From Haloarcula japonica DSM 6131 (GTDB lineage: Archaea > Halobacteriota > Halobacteria > Halobacteriales > Haloarculaceae), in contig NZ_AOLY01000039.1 of NCBI RefSeq assembly GCF_000336635.1, forward strand, positions 398,131-462,130: a DNA stretch of 64,000 nucleotides. The letters are read 5' to 3'. A program made the position numbers and the translations under genes. The notes beneath the pieces are model-generated. The model did not search any database and had not been told where the DNA came from. It saw nothing but the letters and a program-made list of their open reading frames with translations. This document shows, piece after piece, positions 62,915 through 64,000 of this stretch (position 1 is the stretch's first letter; the number at the start of each line of letters is the position of its first letter).

Positions 62915-63676
62915 TTAATCTAAATCTGAGGGGGAACGATAGGCCATTCGTTGCGGTGGGGTCGCGTCGGCGTCGTCGGTGAGCAACCAGAACTCATTCT
63001 CGGGTGCAGTTGCAGTATACATCGCTGCGAGGGCATCAAGTACGTCATCGACCTCGATCCCGGCAGCATCGTCGATATTGTCTTTGACTGCAGTGAGTGT
63101 CGCGCCAACGAGTACTGCTGCGTTGTCAACGACCGTGTCGAGGGCTTCGATACGTTCAGCGGCACCGTGGGCAGTCGTCTTGCTATACTGCGGTGGTGAT
63201 CTGGAGAACGCGGTGAAGCACAGTTCTGGGTGAACTTCGTAGAGTTTGTCCGTGGTATCCTGTGTACAGTCGTCGATGAAGTTGTTCACTTCGAGGATCT
63301 GGTTGCGGATGGCGTAGGCAGGTGGTTGGACGCCGACACCGTCTGTTTCTTCGGTTTGCGTAGCGGCACGACTTTTCTGGTTTACTTCCTCAGGAGTGTC
63401 AGCTTCGAGGGCTTCACGAACGGGGACACGAAAGACGGTTGAAGTACGGTCAAGATGCGATCGGCAATCCTTGTCGACGGCACGTTCGTTCGGGCCGGTT
63501 GGTAACCCGATCGGGATGTCGATACAAAGACGGTCAATATCGTGTCCATCATCGTAGTCTTCCCACACGTCTTTGATTGAGTCGTACGTCTCTGGATGTG
63601 GTGCAGCAGAGTTGGGTCGGTGTTCGAGGCAAAGCCAGTGGTCACCGGCCCAGTCGACCCCGAGCGAGGCGCTCAT
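62915..63676 (-). CDS. DUF429 protein, predicted RNase H-like nuclease
   Basis: A 253-residue protein of the DUF429 family. The RNase H-like fold start SLGVDWAGDHWLCLEHRPNS, the strand RLCIDIPIGLPTGPNERAVD and the later YEVHPELCFTAFSRSPPQYS and DDVLDALAAMYTATAPENEF carry the expected Asp/Glu residues. Members are predicted nucleases of unknown role. The gene is complete. Confidence 0.85.
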   Translation of the reverse strand: MSASLGVDWAGDHWLCLEHRPNSAAPHPETYDSIKDVWEDYDDGHDIDRLCIDIPIGLPTGPNERAVDKDCRSHLDRTSTVFRVPVREALEADTPEEVNQKSRAATQTEETDGVGVQPPAYAIRNQILEVNNFIDDCTQDTTDKLYEVHPELCFTAFSRSPPQYSKTTAHGAAERIEALDTVVDNAAVLVGATLTAVKDNIDDAAGIEVDDVLDALAAMYTATAPENEFWLLTDDADATPPQRMAYRSPSDLD

Positions 63677-64000
63677 AAGTTGTACTATTACACAGTATTC
63701 GTATCAGTCTGTCCGGCGATCATCCTATCCCCACAAGGCATATAAATGAGGTTCCGTTTTTCACGAATGTAAGCACACCACCGGACACCTAACCCCAACT
63801 AATCCCTGGATGCAGAATCCCCGCATCCATAGTAATTTTCGGGAGCAGTCCGGATCCCACCCCCACCCCCGGGTACGGCTGCCGCTTCCAAGCGGAGTCA
63901 ATACCAGCGGACGGGCAATCATACGCGTCCGAACATCAGAAGGGCCGATACTCATACAGACCGGCAGATGAACAATCGAGAATCACAACAACAAACTATG
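63677..64000. other. Terminal stretch, at most a gene start
   Basis: A TATA-like CATATAAATG lies at about 63739-63748. An ATG at 63968 opens a frame of 11 codons to the window end (MNNRESQQQTM), which might be the start of a gene. The minus-strand frame at 63761-63955 has no recognisable content. I see no repeat here. Confidence 0.4.

Noticed and set aside
63761-63955. 64-residue minus-strand frame near the window end
   Set aside because: It has low-complexity GC-rich content with no domain pattern.

Overview
The window is from a halophilic archaeon (class Halobacteria). This rests on GC-rich coding with acidic proteins, haloarchaeal versions of UvrB, NirA and RNase P RNA, a HalOD1-type protein, TATA-like boxes close to start codons, and TATA-binding-protein (TBP) genes. 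The genus is not resolved. The first 18 bases are not biological: they match the Tn5/Nextera transposon end, so the contig begins with sequencing adapter and cuts cbiL.

Region 1 (about 19-12150) looks like ordinary chromosome: cbiL-cbiT (cobamide synthesis), uvrB, a membrane protein, a ferritin-like protein, the RNase P RNA (minus strand), nirA, several small haloarchaeal proteins, tRNA-Lys(UUU) and a run of small membrane or hypothetical genes. It ends in a frameshifted DUF5305 pseudogene.

Region 2 (about 13100-26040) is a mobile zone. It has five different tyrosine recombinases in 13 kb, a minus-strand cassette of small plasmid- or virus-like genes with an RNA-polymerase-epsilon-like protein, a zinc-ribbon GNAT protein, and two probable toxin-antitoxin pairs (an AbiE-like nucleotidyltransferase with its HTH partner, and an HTH protein with a TumE-like protein). 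Two recombinases have palindromic elements just upstream.

Region 3 (about 26200-59400) is a defence island. Its outer parts fit the published, highly derived haloarchaeal class 1 CRISPR-Cas relative described as having diverged Cas5 and Cas7 homologues, an uncharacterised conserved protein, assorted nucleases and no CRISPR array. Here these are a PLD-nuclease/P-loop ATPase fusion, an HNH protein, a DnaQ-like exonuclease, a Cas5-like RAMP, an unknown protein, a Cas7-like RAMP, a small zinc protein, and (further right) a metallophosphoesterase and an SF2 helicase. The gap between the Cas5-like and unknown genes holds three near-identical 21-bp repeats, two of them 48 bp apart. A complete BREX type 1 set (brxA-brxB-brxC-pglX-pglZ-brxL, with a BrxE-like gene in front) lies between the Cas-like operon and the helicase. 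Two divergent TBP genes flank pglX inside the BREX locus, which is the most unusual arrangement in the window. A CBS-HEPN fusion protein also lies in this island.

Region 4 (about 59490-64000) holds a PPOX-family flavoprotein, a 7TM-PAS histidine kinase, a winged-helix protein, a HalOD1 protein, a hypothetical protein and a DUF429 protein.

Working model (inference): the recombinases brought in or rearranged the mobile zone. The RAMP complex with its nucleases and helicase forms one defence system, BREX forms a second nested in it, and the TBPs may give BREX genes their own promoter selection.
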